From contig NZ_CATMFB010000009.1 in the NCBI RefSeq assembly GCF_950066645.1, forward strand, positions 62,001-126,000: a stretch of 64,000 nucleotides of DNA. Direction: 5' to 3'. Positions 8,973 to 19,126 of this stretch are shown here, in pieces; positions within the stretch are counted from its first letter, which is position 1; every line of letters starts with the position of its first letter. Made by a program: the position numbers and the translations under genes. This DNA is from an uncultured Thalassolituus sp. Lineage in GTDB: Bacteria > Pseudomonadota > Gammaproteobacteria > Pseudomonadales > Oceanobacteraceae. The notes beneath the pieces are model-generated. The model worked only from the letters and a program-made list of their open reading frames with translations, had not been told where the DNA came from and searched no databases.

Positions 8973-9403
8973 CGACCTGCCTCTTCTGCTCCACGGTTGG
9001 CCAGCTGGTCCGCCCGCTCATTCCCCTCATGACCGGCATGGCCCTTTACCCAGCGCCATTCAATCGTATGTTTCTGACACTCACTGTCCAGTGCCTGCCA
9101 GAGGTCTTTATTTTTAACCGGCTGCTTAGAAGCGGTTCGCCAGCCATTGCGCTTCCAGCCAGCCAACCATTGATTAATCCCCTGTTTGACGTACTGAGAA
9201 TCTGTGGTCAACACTACCTCACAGGGTCGTTTCAGAGCTTTCAGCCCTTCGATGGCGGCCATCAGTTCCATCCGGTTGTTGGTCGTCTCGCCCTCGCCAC
9301 CAAACAGCTCTTTTTCAGAGGCACCGTACCGCAGCAACGCACCCCAACCACCCGGGCCCGGGTTCCCCTTGCAGGCACCATCGGTAAATAACTCTACTTT
9401 CAT
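8969..9403 (-). CDS. rnhA: Ribonuclease HI
   Basis: A 144-residue RNase HI that cuts the RNA strand of RNA:DNA hybrids, removing primers and R-loops in the cytoplasm. The metal-binding acidic residues are all visible: Asp in [16 protein letters not shown] (Asp8), Glu in [13 protein letters not shown], Asp in [13 protein letters not shown] and Asp in [14 protein letters not shown]. The basic handle [20 protein letters not shown] is present, as in E. coli RnhA. The gene overlaps the following dnaQ start by four bases; the preceding methyltransferase gene ends nine bases upstream, suggesting a three-gene transcript. Confidence 0.97.
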   Translation of the reverse strand: MKVELFTDGACKGNPGPGGWGALLRYGASEKELFGGEGETTNNRMELMAAIEGLKALKRPCEVVLTTDSQYVKQGINQWLAGWKRNGWRTASKQPVKNKDLWQALDSECQKHTIEWRWVKGHAGHEGNERADQLANRGAEEAGR

Positions 9404-9412
9404 TCTCTATCT

Positions 9413-10192
9413 TCAGTTCTTTTTCATTGATGCTGGCGCAAGCTCCCGTGCAACTTCACGAACAGCAGGCACAGCAAAACCAAGCCCCTGCGGGCTTGAA
9501 AATCGTTTACGTGAGCGAATTTTTGTCATGCCTGCGACCGTCTTGCGGGCGACCAGCACATACACATTTCCCGGCACCCACTGATTCCCGGCCAGTACGC
9601 GATCCACTCTGCGACTCAGTGTTTCTGAGCCAAGCCCCAGCGGCCACAGATGAGCCCCCGTGCTGATACTTTCAATCCGGAAATCAAGCAGCGTCAGCCA
9701 GTCTGCAAGGCGCGCCGGCGCGACCGGATTTGCGATCCATGGCAGTTCAACCGAGAGGGTCCGCAACCAACGCATCCCACCCCACCAGGATCCCGGATTA
9801 AAGCCAACCACGATGAGATAGCCACCAGACACCAGACACCGTGTCGTTTCACGGATCATCTGGTGTGGGCGATTGGTCATGTCCAACCCATGCTGGAGGA
9901 TAGCCACGTCCAGCGATTCATCCGCAAACGGCCAAGCGGCATCCTGAATCTGTGCCTGAACGTCCACCAGATCCCGCTGCCATGGCAGGCCAACCCTGAA
10001 ACAATGCTGAATCCGGGACTTGCGCATAAACTTCGGTTCGGCATCAACACCGGCGTACAGCATGTGACAGCCATAGAGATGATCAACCCATTCAGACAGC
10101 CAGCCAGCCTCAAGGGCCATCAGGCGCTGAGTGTCCCGACGGTCGAGCCAATTCTTCTGAGTGTCTGTTTTTATGCGATGCGCGTGTTTCAT
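9413..10192 (-). CDS. Class I SAM-dependent methyltransferase
   Basis: A 259-residue methyltransferase of the Methyltransf_11 type. A degenerate SAM-binding motif I sits at HMLYAGVDAEP, the acidic motif WPFADESLDVAILQHGLDM is near residue 95, and HQMIRETTRCLVSGGYLIVVGFNPGSW forms the typical post-motif strand region. The substrate is unknown. Orthologues occupy the same position in Pseudomonas (PA1814) between rnhA and the gloB/mltD genes. In that genome a glyoxalase II gene separates it from mltD; here it does not, and the gene is divergent from mltD across 74 bases. The C-terminus is basic (KIRSRKRFSSPQ), possibly nucleic-acid or protein binding. Confidence 0.85.
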   Translation of the reverse strand: MKHAHRIKTDTQKNWLDRRDTQRLMALEAGWLSEWVDHLYGCHMLYAGVDAEPKFMRKSRIQHCFRVGLPWQRDLVDVQAQIQDAAWPFADESLDVAILQHGLDMTNRPHQMIRETTRCLVSGGYLIVVGFNPGSWWGGMRWLRTLSVELPWIANPVAPARLADWLTLLDFRIESISTGAHLWPLGLGSETLSRRVDRVLAGNQWVPGNVYVLVARKTVAGMTKIRSRKRFSSPQGLGFAVPAVREVARELAPASMKKN

Positions 10193-10266
10193 CTGACGTC
10201 TTTCGCCTTGCGGGCACAGGATATGCTAATTAGACTGACAGCATTTGCAGTCTCATTGTACCCCTT

Positions 10267-11859
10267 ATGAAGTATTTTTCAGTATGTGTGCTCGCTCTGT
10301 TCACTTCCGCCTGCGGCCACTTTCAGACCAGCTCGTCAGATCATTACTCCCCGTCAGCTACAGAACCGGACGCCATTGAGCTGACACCGGCTGAAGAAGC
10401 GCTGGCCAGCCAACCGGAACCGGCACAGGAAGAAACTGCACCAGAGCTTGCAGAAGCCCCTGAGGAGTCACGCGACCTATGGATACGGGTGCGGGATAAC
10501 TTTATGCTCGACGAAACCGTTGAAGACCCCCGCATAGCCAGCCAACTGCGCTGGTACGCATCTCATCAGTCGTATCTTAACCGTGTATCTGAGCGCGGCG
10601 AGCGCTATCTGCACTACATCATTACTCAGATTGAAGAGCGCAATATGCCGGGTGAACTGGCCCTGCTCCCTATAGTGGAGAGCGCATTCGATCCATTTGC
10701 ATACAGTCACGGACGCGCGTCCGGCGTGTGGCAGTTTATTCCATCAACCGGTGCAGCCTATGGTCTGAAACAGGATTGGTGGCAGGATGGCCGTCGCGAT
10801 ATCAGGGCGGCGACCGATGCTGCACTGACGTATCTGGACCGCCTGCAGGCGCAGTTTGACGGCGACTGGATGCTGGCGCTGGCAAGTTACAACTCCGGAG
10901 CAGGCACGGTACGGAAAGCCATCCGACGCAACCGCGAAAAAGGACTGCCGACCGATTTCTGGGCACTGGATCTCCCGCGCGAAACCCGGGCGTATGTCCC
11001 TAAACTGATTGCCCTGGCCAAGCTGCTGCTCGACCCCGAAGCACATGGTATTGTCTGGCCAGAACTTCCGGATGAGCCTTACTTTGCCGTGGTTGAAACC
11101 GGCGGGCAGATCGATCTCGCTCAGGTCGCAGAGCTGTCAGGTGCAGACCTGGATGAGATCTATCGTCTGAATCCGGGTTTCAACCGCTGGGCAACACACC
11201 CTGCCGGCCCCCATGAAGTGCTTGTCCCACTCAACAATGCCGATACATTTGCCGAAAACCTGAAAAGCCTGCCGCCCGAGCACAGAGTCCGCTGGCAACG
11301 TTACACCGTTCGCAGTGGTGACAGCCTGAATCTGATTGCCAAGCGTTTCCAGACAACACCGGATGCCCTGCAGATCGCAAACGATCTGAATTCGAGCGTT
11401 ATTTACGCAGGTCAGCAGCTCATGATCCCCTCGGCGCACAAAAGTCAGGGCGAATATACCCTCAGCCTCGCAAAAAGAACGGAAAAGCTGCAGACCCGGA
11501 AGCCTAGTGGGTCATCTTCCCGCGTCGACTACTACGTGCGTGCCGGCGACAGTTTCTGGGAAATTGCGCAGGAATACGACGTGTCTGTACGCGAACTGGC
11601 CCGTTGGAACGCCATGGCTCCCACAGACCCACTGCGCATTGGCCAGAAGCTGGTGATCTGGTCGAAAAACCGGAGCGCCAACCGGGAAGTCATCCGCAAA
11701 GTCCATTATCAGGTGCGTAAAGGTGATTCACTCGCGGCCATTGCCGACCGCTTCAATGTGAGCCTGAAAGATATACGCCGCTGGAATGTCGCGGAAGTCG
11801 CCAGCAAATACCTGCAGCCCGGTCAGAATCTGACCCTGTATGTGAATGTTACGCGCTGA
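10267..11859 (+). CDS. mltD: Membrane-bound lytic murein transglycosylase D with three LysM domains
   Basis: A 530-residue lipoprotein that cleaves the glycan strands of peptidoglycan to 1,6-anhydro ends. A lipoprotein signal (LALFTSAC, lipidated Cys16) leads to an acidic, Pro/Ala/Glu-rich linker (about 30-68). The SLT domain follows, with catalytic glutamate in PIVESAFDP (about E138) and the motif ASGVWQFIPSTGAAYG. Three LysM repeats that bind peptidoglycan follow at about 342-387, 421-464 and 479-524, each starting Y-x-VR-x-GDS. E. coli MltD has two to three LysM units, so the architecture is standard. The next gene starts 14 bases before its end. Confidence 0.95.
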   Translation: MKYFSVCVLALFTSACGHFQTSSSDHYSPSATEPDAIELTPAEEALASQPEPAQEETAPELAEAPEESRDLWIRVRDNFMLDETVEDPRIASQLRWYASHQSYLNRVSERGERYLHYIITQIEERNMPGELALLPIVESAFDPFAYSHGRASGVWQFIPSTGAAYGLKQDWWQDGRRDIRAATDAALTYLDRLQAQFDGDWMLALASYNSGAGTVRKAIRRNREKGLPTDFWALDLPRETRAYVPKLIALAKLLLDPEAHGIVWPELPDEPYFAVVETGGQIDLAQVAELSGADLDEIYRLNPGFNRWATHPAGPHEVLVPLNNADTFAENLKSLPPEHRVRWQRYTVRSGDSLNLIAKRFQTTPDALQIANDLNSSVIYAGQQLMIPSAHKSQGEYTLSLAKRTEKLQTRKPSGSSSRVDYYVRAGDSFWEIAQEYDVSVRELARWNAMAPTDPLRIGQKLVIWSKNRSANREVIRKVHYQVRKGDSLAAIADRFNVSLKDIRRWNVAEVASKYLQPGQNLTLYVNVTR

Positions 11860-13324
11860 GTCTGCCCTCTGGCTGCTTATCGGTCTGTTTTTCACGCTGA
11901 GCGCAGCGGCTGAAGGTAGCATCAGCGTCAGTTACCAATCTGGCTCCCTCTTGCATGCCATCCCCTGGGAATCTGCCGACACCGAGCAGCCCTGGGCAGC
12001 AAAAGCGCGTAACGGGGGGAGCTTTTCGACGCTTGTGCACCACATCACGCCCTCATGGCGGCGGTTTGGCCCAGCAACCCCCAATGATATTTCAGAGTCA
12101 ATCGAAGCCCTGAGCCTGCCCCTACTGGCGCGTCATCCTGTGACAGATCATCTGATCCCAATCCTCGCTGATCGGTGGTACAGCGATGAACAGGCCGGCA
12201 TCACTTATTTCCATATTGATGATGATGCTCTCTGGTCCGACGGCATCCCCGTCACCAGCAACGACATCGCCTACACCCTACAATTTCTCACTGACGAGAA
12301 AAATGGCACGCCGTATCAGAGACAGCAACTGACGCAACACATCAGTGCAATCATCATCTACGACCCTGAATACTTCGCACTGGTACACACGGCGGGTTCG
12401 CCGCCAGAAACAGTGACCGGTCTGCGCCCCCTTCCGGCGCACTTTTATCGCTCATTGCTGCGCTGGCCAGCAGACTTCGACCGGACACCGCCACCCGTTA
12501 CCGGAGCGTATCAGCCGGAGGAGCTTGAATTTCAGTACGCATCGTTTAAGCGCGTAAAGGACTGGTGGGGGGACAAGCAGCGCTTCCTGAAATACCGCTT
12601 CCACCCCACCGAAATACGATTATTCCGTAGCTCTGAAGATAGCTTTAAAGCGTTTGCCAATGGCGAGCTGGACGCACTGTCCACCACCGACCCTGCGACC
12701 GCTGAGGCCAGCTGGGCACGACTTCTGACTCAGAAATACAAAATACGGAGGGTAGACTGCCCGGGCTGTCCAGACAGGCATCAGGGCATTGTATTTTCAC
12801 CCTCTGTCAGTCCGGATGAACAACAGGCTCTGATCCGCACGGTCACTTCCCTACTGGCGCCCGACCATGCTGACACCCCCGAAATAACGACTGGCGGCAT
12901 TACGCTCCACTACCCTGCGACTCAACGCTACAGCATGCTGAATAGCCACCCGGGTTTCGTTGCCGAACCGCCGTCATCACTGATACGGCGACTGCAGGAC
13001 AACCGCTATCAGGCAGTACTCATCAGTGCAGAGGCTGACACCGCAGAGGCAGACAGTGCCTTACGCCGGACACTGAGCACTGTCCCAGATCACGGAGCCG
13101 TTGCTGCACTACCCCACATTTCCTATTATCACTATCTTCTCTGGGAGTGGATCATGCTCCCTGAGACGCCCCTGTTGTCGCCAGCAGGTTTGCTTGCCCC
13201 CTTTGATGTGATCTACGGAGGGCTGTTCAGCATTAACCGGAAAGAGCGCGCAGCAATGATGGACAAACCCGAACGCCGCGAAGGAGAAACTCCGCCGGCG
13301 ATTAAGATTTACCCGAAAAAATAA
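11846..13324 (+). CDS. Orphan family 5 (peptide-type) extracellular solute-binding protein
   Basis: A 492-residue periplasmic protein with a signal peptide ([16 protein letters not shown], cleavage after AAA). It shows the SBP_bac_5 features [40 protein letters not shown], found as [11 protein letters not shown] then [15 protein letters not shown]. It is most like YejA/NppA-type binding proteins. No permease or ATPase gene is adjacent, whereas Pseudomonas has a full transporter (PA1807-PA1811) at this place. The 3' half is poorly conserved in look and has acquired a CPGCPD cysteine pair. It may work with a transporter elsewhere, have become a sensor, or be decaying. It overlaps mltD by 14 bases and is therefore coupled to it. 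Confidence 0.78.
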   Translation: MLRAESALWLLIGLFFTLSAAAEGSISVSYQSGSLLHAIPWESADTEQPWAAKARNGGSFSTLVHHITPSWRRFGPATPNDISESIEALSLPLLARHPVTDHLIPILADRWYSDEQAGITYFHIDDDALWSDGIPVTSNDIAYTLQFLTDEKNGTPYQRQQLTQHISAIIIYDPEYFALVHTAGSPPETVTGLRPLPAHFYRSLLRWPADFDRTPPPVTGAYQPEELEFQYASFKRVKDWWGDKQRFLKYRFHPTEIRLFRSSEDSFKAFANGELDALSTTDPATAEASWARLLTQKYKIRRVDCPGCPDRHQGIVFSPSVSPDEQQALIRTVTSLLAPDHADTPEITTGGITLHYPATQRYSMLNSHPGFVAEPPSSLIRRLQDNRYQAVLISAEADTAEADSALRRTLSTVPDHGAVAALPHISYYHYLLWEWIMLPETPLLSPAGLLAPFDVIYGGLFSINRKERAAMMDKPERREGETPPAIKIYPKK

Positions 13325-13343
13325 CAGATACAGGAGCCACAAC

Positions 13344-14138
13344 GTGGGACTTCTCAGCGGAAAAAAAGCACTGATCGTTGGTGTTGCCAGCAAACACTCC
13401 ATTGCCTACGCCATCGCGGATGCATTTCACCGGGAAGGCGCTGAACTCGCTTTTACCTTTCAGGGTGAGAAACTGGGTGAACGGGTAAAAAAAATGGCTG
13501 CAGAGTGGGAGTCTGATCTCTGCTTTCCCTGCGACGTTTCTTCAGATGAAGAAATCGCTCAGGTGTTCACCGAGCTGAACAAGCATTGGGACGGGATTGA
13601 TATCATCATTCACTCGGTAGGCTTTGCCCCTGCTGAGGAGCTGGACGGGGATTACCTTAACATCACAACGCGCGAAGGCTTCCGGATCGCTCATGACATC
13701 AGCGCCTACAGTTTCGTAGCGCTCGCCAAGGCCGCCAGACCGATGCTCGAAGGTAGAAACGGAGCACTGCTGACGCTGACTTATCACGGGTCGCAACAGA
13801 CACTCCCCAACTACAACGTAATGGGCCTTGCTAAGGCCTCCCTTGAAGCCTCCGTCCGCTACCTGGCCGGCTCTCTCGGACCAGAAGGCATACGTGTCAA
13901 TTCGATTTCGGCCGGACCAATTAAAACGCTTGCTGCTTCCGGTATTAAAAGCTTCCGGAAAATGCTTAAGAAAAACGCAGAGCGGGCCCCGCTGAAGCGA
14001 AATATTACTGCGGCTGAAGTTGCGAACTCTGCCGTCTTTCTCTGCTCAGACATGGCATCGGGCATCACTGCGCAGAATGTTTATGTCGACGGTGGTTTCA
14101 ATACCTGTGCCATGAGCCTGGATGAAATGGAAGACTGA
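13344..14138 (+). CDS. fabI: Enoyl-[acyl-carrier-protein] reductase (NADH)
   Basis: A 264-residue short-chain dehydrogenase that performs the last reduction of each fatty-acid elongation cycle. Catalytic residues are Tyr147 and Tyr157 with Lys164 ([19 protein letters not shown]), the FabI-specific Y-x6-K arrangement; [13 protein letters not shown] forms the NAD-binding turn and [13 protein letters not shown] the substrate-loop region. It is the classical triclosan-sensitive type by sequence. The start is GTG at 13344, preceded by CAGGAG at 13331-13336. It sits 19 bases after the binding-protein gene and ends before a strong terminator. Confidence 0.96.
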   Translation: MGLLSGKKALIVGVASKHSIAYAIADAFHREGAELAFTFQGEKLGERVKKMAAEWESDLCFPCDVSSDEEIAQVFTELNKHWDGIDIIIHSVGFAPAEELDGDYLNITTREGFRIAHDISAYSFVALAKAARPMLEGRNGALLTLTYHGSQQTLPNYNVMGLAKASLEASVRYLAGSLGPEGIRVNSISAGPIKTLAASGIKSFRKMLKKNAERAPLKRNITAAEVANSAVFLCSDMASGITAQNVYVDGGFNTCAMSLDEMED

Positions 14139-14148
14139 ACATCAGGCA

Positions 14149-14184
14149 TAAAAAAAGGCGGCTTAATAAAGCCGCCTTTTTTTA
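14149..14184. terminator. Bidirectional terminator between fabI and ppiD
   Basis: AAAAAAAGGCGGCTT-AATA-AAGCCGCCTTTTTTT: a 9-bp stem with four-base loop, A-run on the left and T-run on the right, placed between the convergent fabI and ppiD genes. Confidence 0.92.
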
Positions 14185-14198
14185 TCTGCAACAAAGCA

Positions 14199-16019
14199 TC
14201 ACTGCTCGATCGCTGTATTTGCCTTAGACCAGGCCTGATAGCTGATCATGTCATCGCGGGCATTCTGGTTACGGACCTGATCGGTCCCTGCATCGGTAGC
14301 AGCCATATTTTCCCAGCTCTTACGATCCACAGCATCAACTTTCACAACGGCATAGCCGGTGGTTGTTTTAACCACTTCACTGCCACCTTCAGTTAACGCA
14401 AAGGCCTTCTGGTGAACAGCGCGAGGCGCATCAGTTGCCTGACGGAGTGTACCGCTCGCGGTTTTCCAGTCCGCTGCTTCGCCGGCTAGAATCGCTTTCG
14501 CTTTATCGTTGGCAGCTTCAAGCGCTTTATCTTTAGTCAGGCGTGCAACGACAACCGTACGCACTTCTTCAAGTGGACGTGCGCGTGCGTCTTCAAATTC
14601 AGACACAGCAAACACCACAGCGCCCATTTCCGTTTCGATAACCTTACTTACCTCGCGGTCCAGTTTCATATTGTCCTGGAAGGCTTCTGAACGAACTTCG
14701 GCATCATCTGTCACGCCCTGACCTTCTTCGAAAGTGAAGAAATCGCTTTCCTGAACAGTAAGACCGGAAGCCTCTGCCACGTCATCAATCGAAGTGGATG
14801 AGTAAGCCAGATTCTCAAGATCCTGAATGCGTTCGGCGTAAATAAATCCTGCTTTTTCCTGCTTAACAGCAGCAGTAAGTTCATCACGAACTTCGTCCAT
14901 TGCTGGAACCTCAGGCAGAATGATCTGGTCGGCACGGATCAGGTGAACACCATATTCAGTCACAACAGGGCCACTGACTTCTTTTTCCTGCAGAGCGAAC
15001 AGAGCATCATCAAACGCCGGATCAAATGCACCACGACCATTGATACCCAATGAGCCACCATCGGCTGCTGAACCTACATCTTCAGAAACATCTGCAGCAA
15101 CGGCAGCGAAGGATTCGCCCGCATCAATACGGGCTTTCGCTGTAGCCGCCAGAGCCATCGCCTGCTCTTCTGTGCGCGATTCACCAATTTCAAAAAGGAT
15201 GTGACTGGCTGCGCGCTGCTCACGTTCAGCCTGGGCATCACGGTAGTCTGCGTACGCGATTTCCAGATCTTCTTCTGTCACTTCCTGTTTCGCGATCAGA
15301 CCCTGGCGATCCAGGAGCACATACTTAATGCGCGCTTTTTCAGGTGTACGGTAGCGATCAATGTTCGCCTGATAAGCTGACTCAATTTCTTCTTCAGAAA
15401 GGTTCACAGAAGATTCGAGATCAGCAGAATTCACAGCAGCGTAAGAATAAGAACGCTGCTCATTATTGAGAGCCTCCTCAAACTGAACCGCAAACGGTGT
15501 TTCAATCGTAGACAGCATAAACGCTGCACGCACCTGGTTCTGCTTAATGCTGTTTGCGAGAAGCGAGCGATACTGAACAACAGAGAGGTTGTTCATACGC
15601 AGTACAAGGCGGAACTGTTCTGGGTCGAACTTACCTTCAGACTGGAAAGAAGGAGTCGTGCGGATAATCTGGTCGATTACCTGGCTGGAGGCATACAGGC
15701 CCAGCTCTTCAGCCTGGGTCTGAGCCACTTTTTCGTTAATCAACTGTTCAAGAGCAGACTGCTCGAGAAATTTCTCGTTAAACAGATTCTCGTCATAGTT
15801 ATCACCGAACTGACGACGCAACTCTGACTTCTGCTCATCTACCTTACGCTGAACATCAGTTTTAAAAATTTCGTAGTCACCGACTGTAGCGACTGGCTTC
15901 TCGCCACCACCCAGAGTGACGATACTTTCGACGCCCCAGATTGCAAATACGAAAATAATAAAGCCAACAATGATCTTGGCGACGAGGCCCTGCGCATTAT
16001 CACGCATGGTCTGTAACAT
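14199..16019 (-). CDS. ppiD: Periplasmic chaperone and parvulin-type folding factor PpiD
   Basis: A 606-residue protein anchored in the inner membrane by one N-terminal segment (about residues 12-32, AKIIVGFIIFVFAIWGVES) with the rest in the periplasm. A SurA_N-like region (about 40-200) is followed by a parvulin domain (about 265-365; ASHILFEIGE, GSLGINGRGAFDPAFDDALF) and a second, degenerate parvulin-like region toward the C-terminus. PpiD works at the exit of the Sec translocon on newly secreted proteins. Its place after hupB and tRNA-Asp is the same as in E. coli (minus the tRNA) and Pseudomonas. ATG at 16019 is preceded by GGGAGG. Confidence 0.94.
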   Translation of the reverse strand: MLQTMRDNAQGLVAKIIVGFIIFVFAIWGVESIVTLGGGEKPVATVGDYEIFKTDVQRKVDEQKSELRRQFGDNYDENLFNEKFLEQSALEQLINEKVAQTQAEELGLYASSQVIDQIIRTTPSFQSEGKFDPEQFRLVLRMNNLSVVQYRSLLANSIKQNQVRAAFMLSTIETPFAVQFEEALNNEQRSYSYAAVNSADLESSVNLSEEEIESAYQANIDRYRTPEKARIKYVLLDRQGLIAKQEVTEEDLEIAYADYRDAQAEREQRAASHILFEIGESRTEEQAMALAATAKARIDAGESFAAVAADVSEDVGSAADGGSLGINGRGAFDPAFDDALFALQEKEVSGPVVTEYGVHLIRADQIILPEVPAMDEVRDELTAAVKQEKAGFIYAERIQDLENLAYSSTSIDDVAEASGLTVQESDFFTFEEGQGVTDDAEVRSEAFQDNMKLDREVSKVIETEMGAVVFAVSEFEDARARPLEEVRTVVVARLTKDKALEAANDKAKAILAGEAADWKTASGTLRQATDAPRAVHQKAFALTEGGSEVVKTTTGYAVVKVDAVDRKSWENMAATDAGTDQVRNQNARDDMISYQAWSKANTAIEQ

Positions 16020-16093
16020 GTTTCCTCCCTTAGGCCCGGCGCTGCCGGCCTGCCGAATGATCGGCCTGGATGTTGTTATCGTGCTTTCATACG

Positions 16094-16122
16094 AAAAAAG
16101 CGCATCAGGGATGCGCTTTTAT
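16094..16122 (-). terminator. Intrinsic terminator after tRNA-Asp
   Basis: AAAAAGCGCATC-AGG-GATGCGCTTTTAT: an 8-bp stem with a T-rich tail in both directions, located just downstream of tRNA-Asp on the minus strand and upstream of ppiD. It separates the hupB/tRNA transcript from ppiD. Confidence 0.8.
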
Positions 16123-16124
16123 TC

Positions 16125-16201
16125 TGGCGGACCGGACGGGACTCGAACCCGCGACCCCCGGCGTGACAGGCCGGTATTCTAACCAACTGAACTACCGGTC
16201 C
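16125..16201 (-). tRNA. tRNA-Asp (anticodon GTC)
   Basis: Complete cloverleaf on the minus strand: acceptor GGACCGG/CCGGTCC, discriminator G, encoded CCA, T-loop GGTTCGAGTC and anticodon loop CTGTCAC giving GTC. It begins 20 bases after the hupB stop codon, so it is probably cotranscribed with hupB. Confidence 0.96.
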
Positions 16202-16221
16202 AAAACCCTAAAAACGTTGTC

Positions 16222-16494
16222 TTAGTTGACAGCGTCTTTCAGCGCTTTACCTGGCTTAAAGCCTGGTACTTTTGCCGCTTTGATTTCGATCGGCGCACCT
16301 GTCTGAGGGTTACGACCGGTACGAGCGGCACGCTCTTTAACCATGAAGGTACCAAAACCTACCAGAGCAACCTGGTCACCTTCTTTCAGAGCACCGCCAA
16401 TGCTCTCGATCATTGCATCCAGAGCACGACCAGCTGCAGCTTTAGGCAGGTCAGCAGAAGCTGCGATAGCATCAATCAGTTCAGACTTGTTCAC
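16222..16494 (-). CDS. hupB: DNA-binding protein HU-beta
   Basis: A 90-residue nucleoid protein that binds and bends DNA as a dimer. The first half is the helical dimerisation part ([20 protein letters not shown]); the beta-arm carries the family signature [18 protein letters not shown] with the intercalating proline, and the C-terminus is [12 protein letters not shown]. Length is exactly that of E. coli HupB. Gene order lon-hupB-(tRNA-Asp)-ppiD is widely conserved. Strong codon bias suggests abundant expression. Confidence 0.97.
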   Translation of the reverse strand: MNKSELIDAIAASADLPKAAAGRALDAMIESIGGALKEGDQVALVGFGTFMVKERAARTGRNPQTGAPIEIKAAKVPGFKPGKALKDAVN

Positions 16495-16607
16495 ACTTAT
16501 CCCCTTATAGCATCCATATACTTAGTTTTGTTGTGCGACTGGATGATCGCCACAGAAACTTGAGAGCGATGATTTATACCAACTACCCCCCAGACCGTCA
16601 AGCGACC

Positions 16608-18998
16608 TTAGTGGGTACTTGGCCGCCCGGTGTCATCTTTTTGGGACTTAGTCTCATCAGTGGCTAAAATTTCACCAATTACGTCCTCTGGCTTACTTTC
16701 CAGAGCAACATCCAGCACTTCATCAATCCAGTCAACCGGCAGGATCTGCAGGTCGGCTTTGATATTATCAGGAATGTCGCGAAGGTCTTTTTCATTTTCC
16801 TTCGGAATGACAACCGTCTTGATTCCACCACGATGCGCAGCCAGTAATTTCTCTTTCAATCCGCCGATCGCGAGCACCTTACCACGCAGAGTAATCTCCC
16901 CTGTCATCGCGACGTCAGCACGCACTGGAATACCGGTTATTACAGAGACAAGTGCCGTCACCATGCCAATACCCGCGCTTGGGCCATCTTTAGGTGTCGC
17001 ACCCTCTGGCACGTGGATGTGAAGATCATGCTTATCAAAGTAATCCGTCGCGATACCAAGACCGGCAGCACGCGAGCGCACGACGGTGAATGCCGCCTGA
17101 ATCGACTCCTGCATCACCTCACCCAGCTTACCGGTCTTAATGATGCGCCCTTTGCCCGGTGTCGCCGCACCTTCGAGCGTAAGAAGCTCACCACCGACTG
17201 AGGTCCACGCAAGACCGGTTACCTGACCGATCTGATTATCACTGGCCGCAAGACCATAGGAGAACTTACGAACACCCAGGTAATCCTGAAGGAGTTCTTC
17301 TGTGATCTCACGGCGCGCATGTGTCTTTTCAAGCATATTTGCTTTTACGACGCGGCGACACAGCTTCGCCACCTCACGCTCAAGGCCACGCACACCAGCT
17401 TCCCGCGTGTAGTAGCGGATAATCTCGCGCAGGCGGTCATCAGAGACCTCCATTTCGCCATCTTTCAGACCGTTCAGCTTTACCTGCTTAGGCAACAGGT
17501 AGCGACGGGCAATATTCACTTTCTCGTCTTCGGTGTATCCCGGAATACGGATCACTTCCATACGATCAAGCAGAGGCCCTGGAATATCCATACTGTTAGA
17601 CGTACAGACAAACATCACATCCGACAGATCGTAGTCGACTTCCAGATAGTGATCCGCAAAAGCGGTGTTCTGTTCAGGGTCCAGCACTTCAAGCAGTGCT
17701 GACGCCGGATCACCGCGATGATCCATGCCCATTTTGTCAATTTCATCGAGCAGGAACATTGGGTTTTTCACGCCTACTTTAGACATTTTCTGCACCAGTT
17801 TGCCCGGCATCGAGCCGATGTAGGTGCGACGATGCCCCCGGATTTCCGCCTCATCACGGACACCACCCAGCGCCATACGAACAAACTTACGATTGGTCGC
17901 ACGAGCAATGGATTTACCCAGAGACGTCTTACCTACCCCTGGCGGCCCGACAAGGCACAGAACTGCTCCGCGAACCTTCTTCACCCGGCTCTGAACAGCC
18001 AGGTATTCGAGAATCCGCTCTTTCACTTCCTCAAGGCCAAAGTGATCGGCATCAAGGATGTCACGTGCATTACTGATGTCATTATTAACCCGCGTGCGCT
18101 TTTTCCACGGCAGGTTGATCAACCAGTCCAGATAACCGCGGACAACCGAGGCCTCTGCAGACATCGGAGACATCATCTTGAGCTTCTTGAGTTCTGATTC
18201 CGCCTTTTCGCGCGCTTCTTTTGACATTCCGGAAGCTTCGATGCGGTTGTTCAGCTCTTCAAATTCGTTGGTACCATCCTCAAGATCACCCAGCTCTTTC
18301 TGAATCGCCTTCATCTGCTCATTCAGATAGTACTCGCGCTGGCTTTTCTCCATCTGCTTCTTAACACGGCCACGAATGCGCTTCTCGACCTTCAGCAGAT
18401 CAATCTCAGATTCCATCACCTCCATCAGATGCTCGACGCGATCTTTCGCTTCAAGCATTTCCAGAACGTGCTGTTTTTCATCCAGCTTCAGAGAGATGTG
18501 TGCAGCAATAGTGTCGGCAAGACGGCTGGCATCTTCAATCGAGGAGATGGTAGAGAGAACTTCACTGGGTACTTTTTTCGACAACTGAACGTACTGTTCG
18601 AAATGCCCGGTCAGTGAACGCAGCAGAACCTCATTCTCGCGCTCACTCATATCGTTTTCGGCGTGCAGAGTCACATCGCCACGAAACATGGTTTCTTCGT
18701 CGATCAGCTCGTTAAGGTGCGCACGAACCTCACCTTCAACCAGCACTTTCACCGTACCGTCTGGCAGGCGCAACAATTGGAGTATGGTGGCAACCGTACC
18801 CGTTTCGTGCATCCCCTCAAGGGTTGGCGCATCATCCGCCGCATCGCGCTGAGCAACCAGCATAATGCGCTTGTCGCCAGACATCGCTTCTTCGAGGGCC
18901 TGAATAGATTTCTCACGACCTACGAAAAGTGGGATGACCATCGCAGGAAAGACAACAACGTCGCGCAGCGGCAACAGGGGAAGAGTTTCACGTGACAT
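16608..18998 (-). CDS. lon: ATP-dependent Lon protease
   Basis: A 796-residue LonA. The N-terminal substrate domain begins [20 protein letters not shown]; the AAA+ module has Walker [16 protein letters not shown] and Walker [12 protein letters not shown]; the protease domain carries the Ser in [11 protein letters not shown] and the Lys in [15 protein letters not shown] that form the catalytic dyad. It degrades misfolded and regulatory proteins in the cytoplasm. The ATG at 18998 fits the family start [10 protein letters not shown]; a longer in-frame reading to 19091 would run across the clpX terminator hairpin and is rejected. Confidence 0.98.
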   Translation of the reverse strand: MSRETLPLLPLRDVVVFPAMVIPLFVGREKSIQALEEAMSGDKRIMLVAQRDAADDAPTLEGMHETGTVATILQLLRLPDGTVKVLVEGEVRAHLNELIDEETMFRGDVTLHAENDMSERENEVLLRSLTGHFEQYVQLSKKVPSEVLSTISSIEDASRLADTIAAHISLKLDEKQHVLEMLEAKDRVEHLMEVMESEIDLLKVEKRIRGRVKKQMEKSQREYYLNEQMKAIQKELGDLEDGTNEFEELNNRIEASGMSKEAREKAESELKKLKMMSPMSAEASVVRGYLDWLINLPWKKRTRVNNDISNARDILDADHFGLEEVKERILEYLAVQSRVKKVRGAVLCLVGPPGVGKTSLGKSIARATNRKFVRMALGGVRDEAEIRGHRRTYIGSMPGKLVQKMSKVGVKNPMFLLDEIDKMGMDHRGDPASALLEVLDPEQNTAFADHYLEVDYDLSDVMFVCTSNSMDIPGPLLDRMEVIRIPGYTEDEKVNIARRYLLPKQVKLNGLKDGEMEVSDDRLREIIRYYTREAGVRGLEREVAKLCRRVVKANMLEKTHARREITEELLQDYLGVRKFSYGLAASDNQIGQVTGLAWTSVGGELLTLEGAATPGKGRIIKTGKLGEVMQESIQAAFTVVRSRAAGLGIATDYFDKHDLHIHVPEGATPKDGPSAGIGMVTALVSVITGIPVRADVAMTGEITLRGKVLAIGGLKEKLLAAHRGGIKTVVIPKENEKDLRDIPDNIKADLQILPVDWIDEVLDVALESKPEDVIGEILATDETKSQKDDTGRPSTH

Positions 18999-19078
18999 AT
19001 AGGTACCTGATGAAAATTTGATGACGCTTATTACTGATATTGGGGACGGCAGAATGATTTTACAAGGGACGGAAATAA

Positions 19079-19103
19079 CAAAAGGAGCCATAGGCTCCTT
19101 TTG
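19079..19103 (-). terminator. Intrinsic terminator after clpX
   Basis: AAAAGGAGCC-ATA-GGCTCCTTTT: a 6-bp stem extended by A/T pairs, between the clpX stop codon and the lon start on the minus strand. It suggests that lon is largely transcribed from its own promoter. Confidence 0.75.
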
Positions 19104-19126
19104 TCAGCATGATTCAGTCAAAACGA

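Noticed and set aside
18999-19091. N-terminal extension of Lon
   Set aside because: It would cross the clpX terminator hairpin and adds a stretch unlike other Lon proteins; ATG 18998 fits the family.
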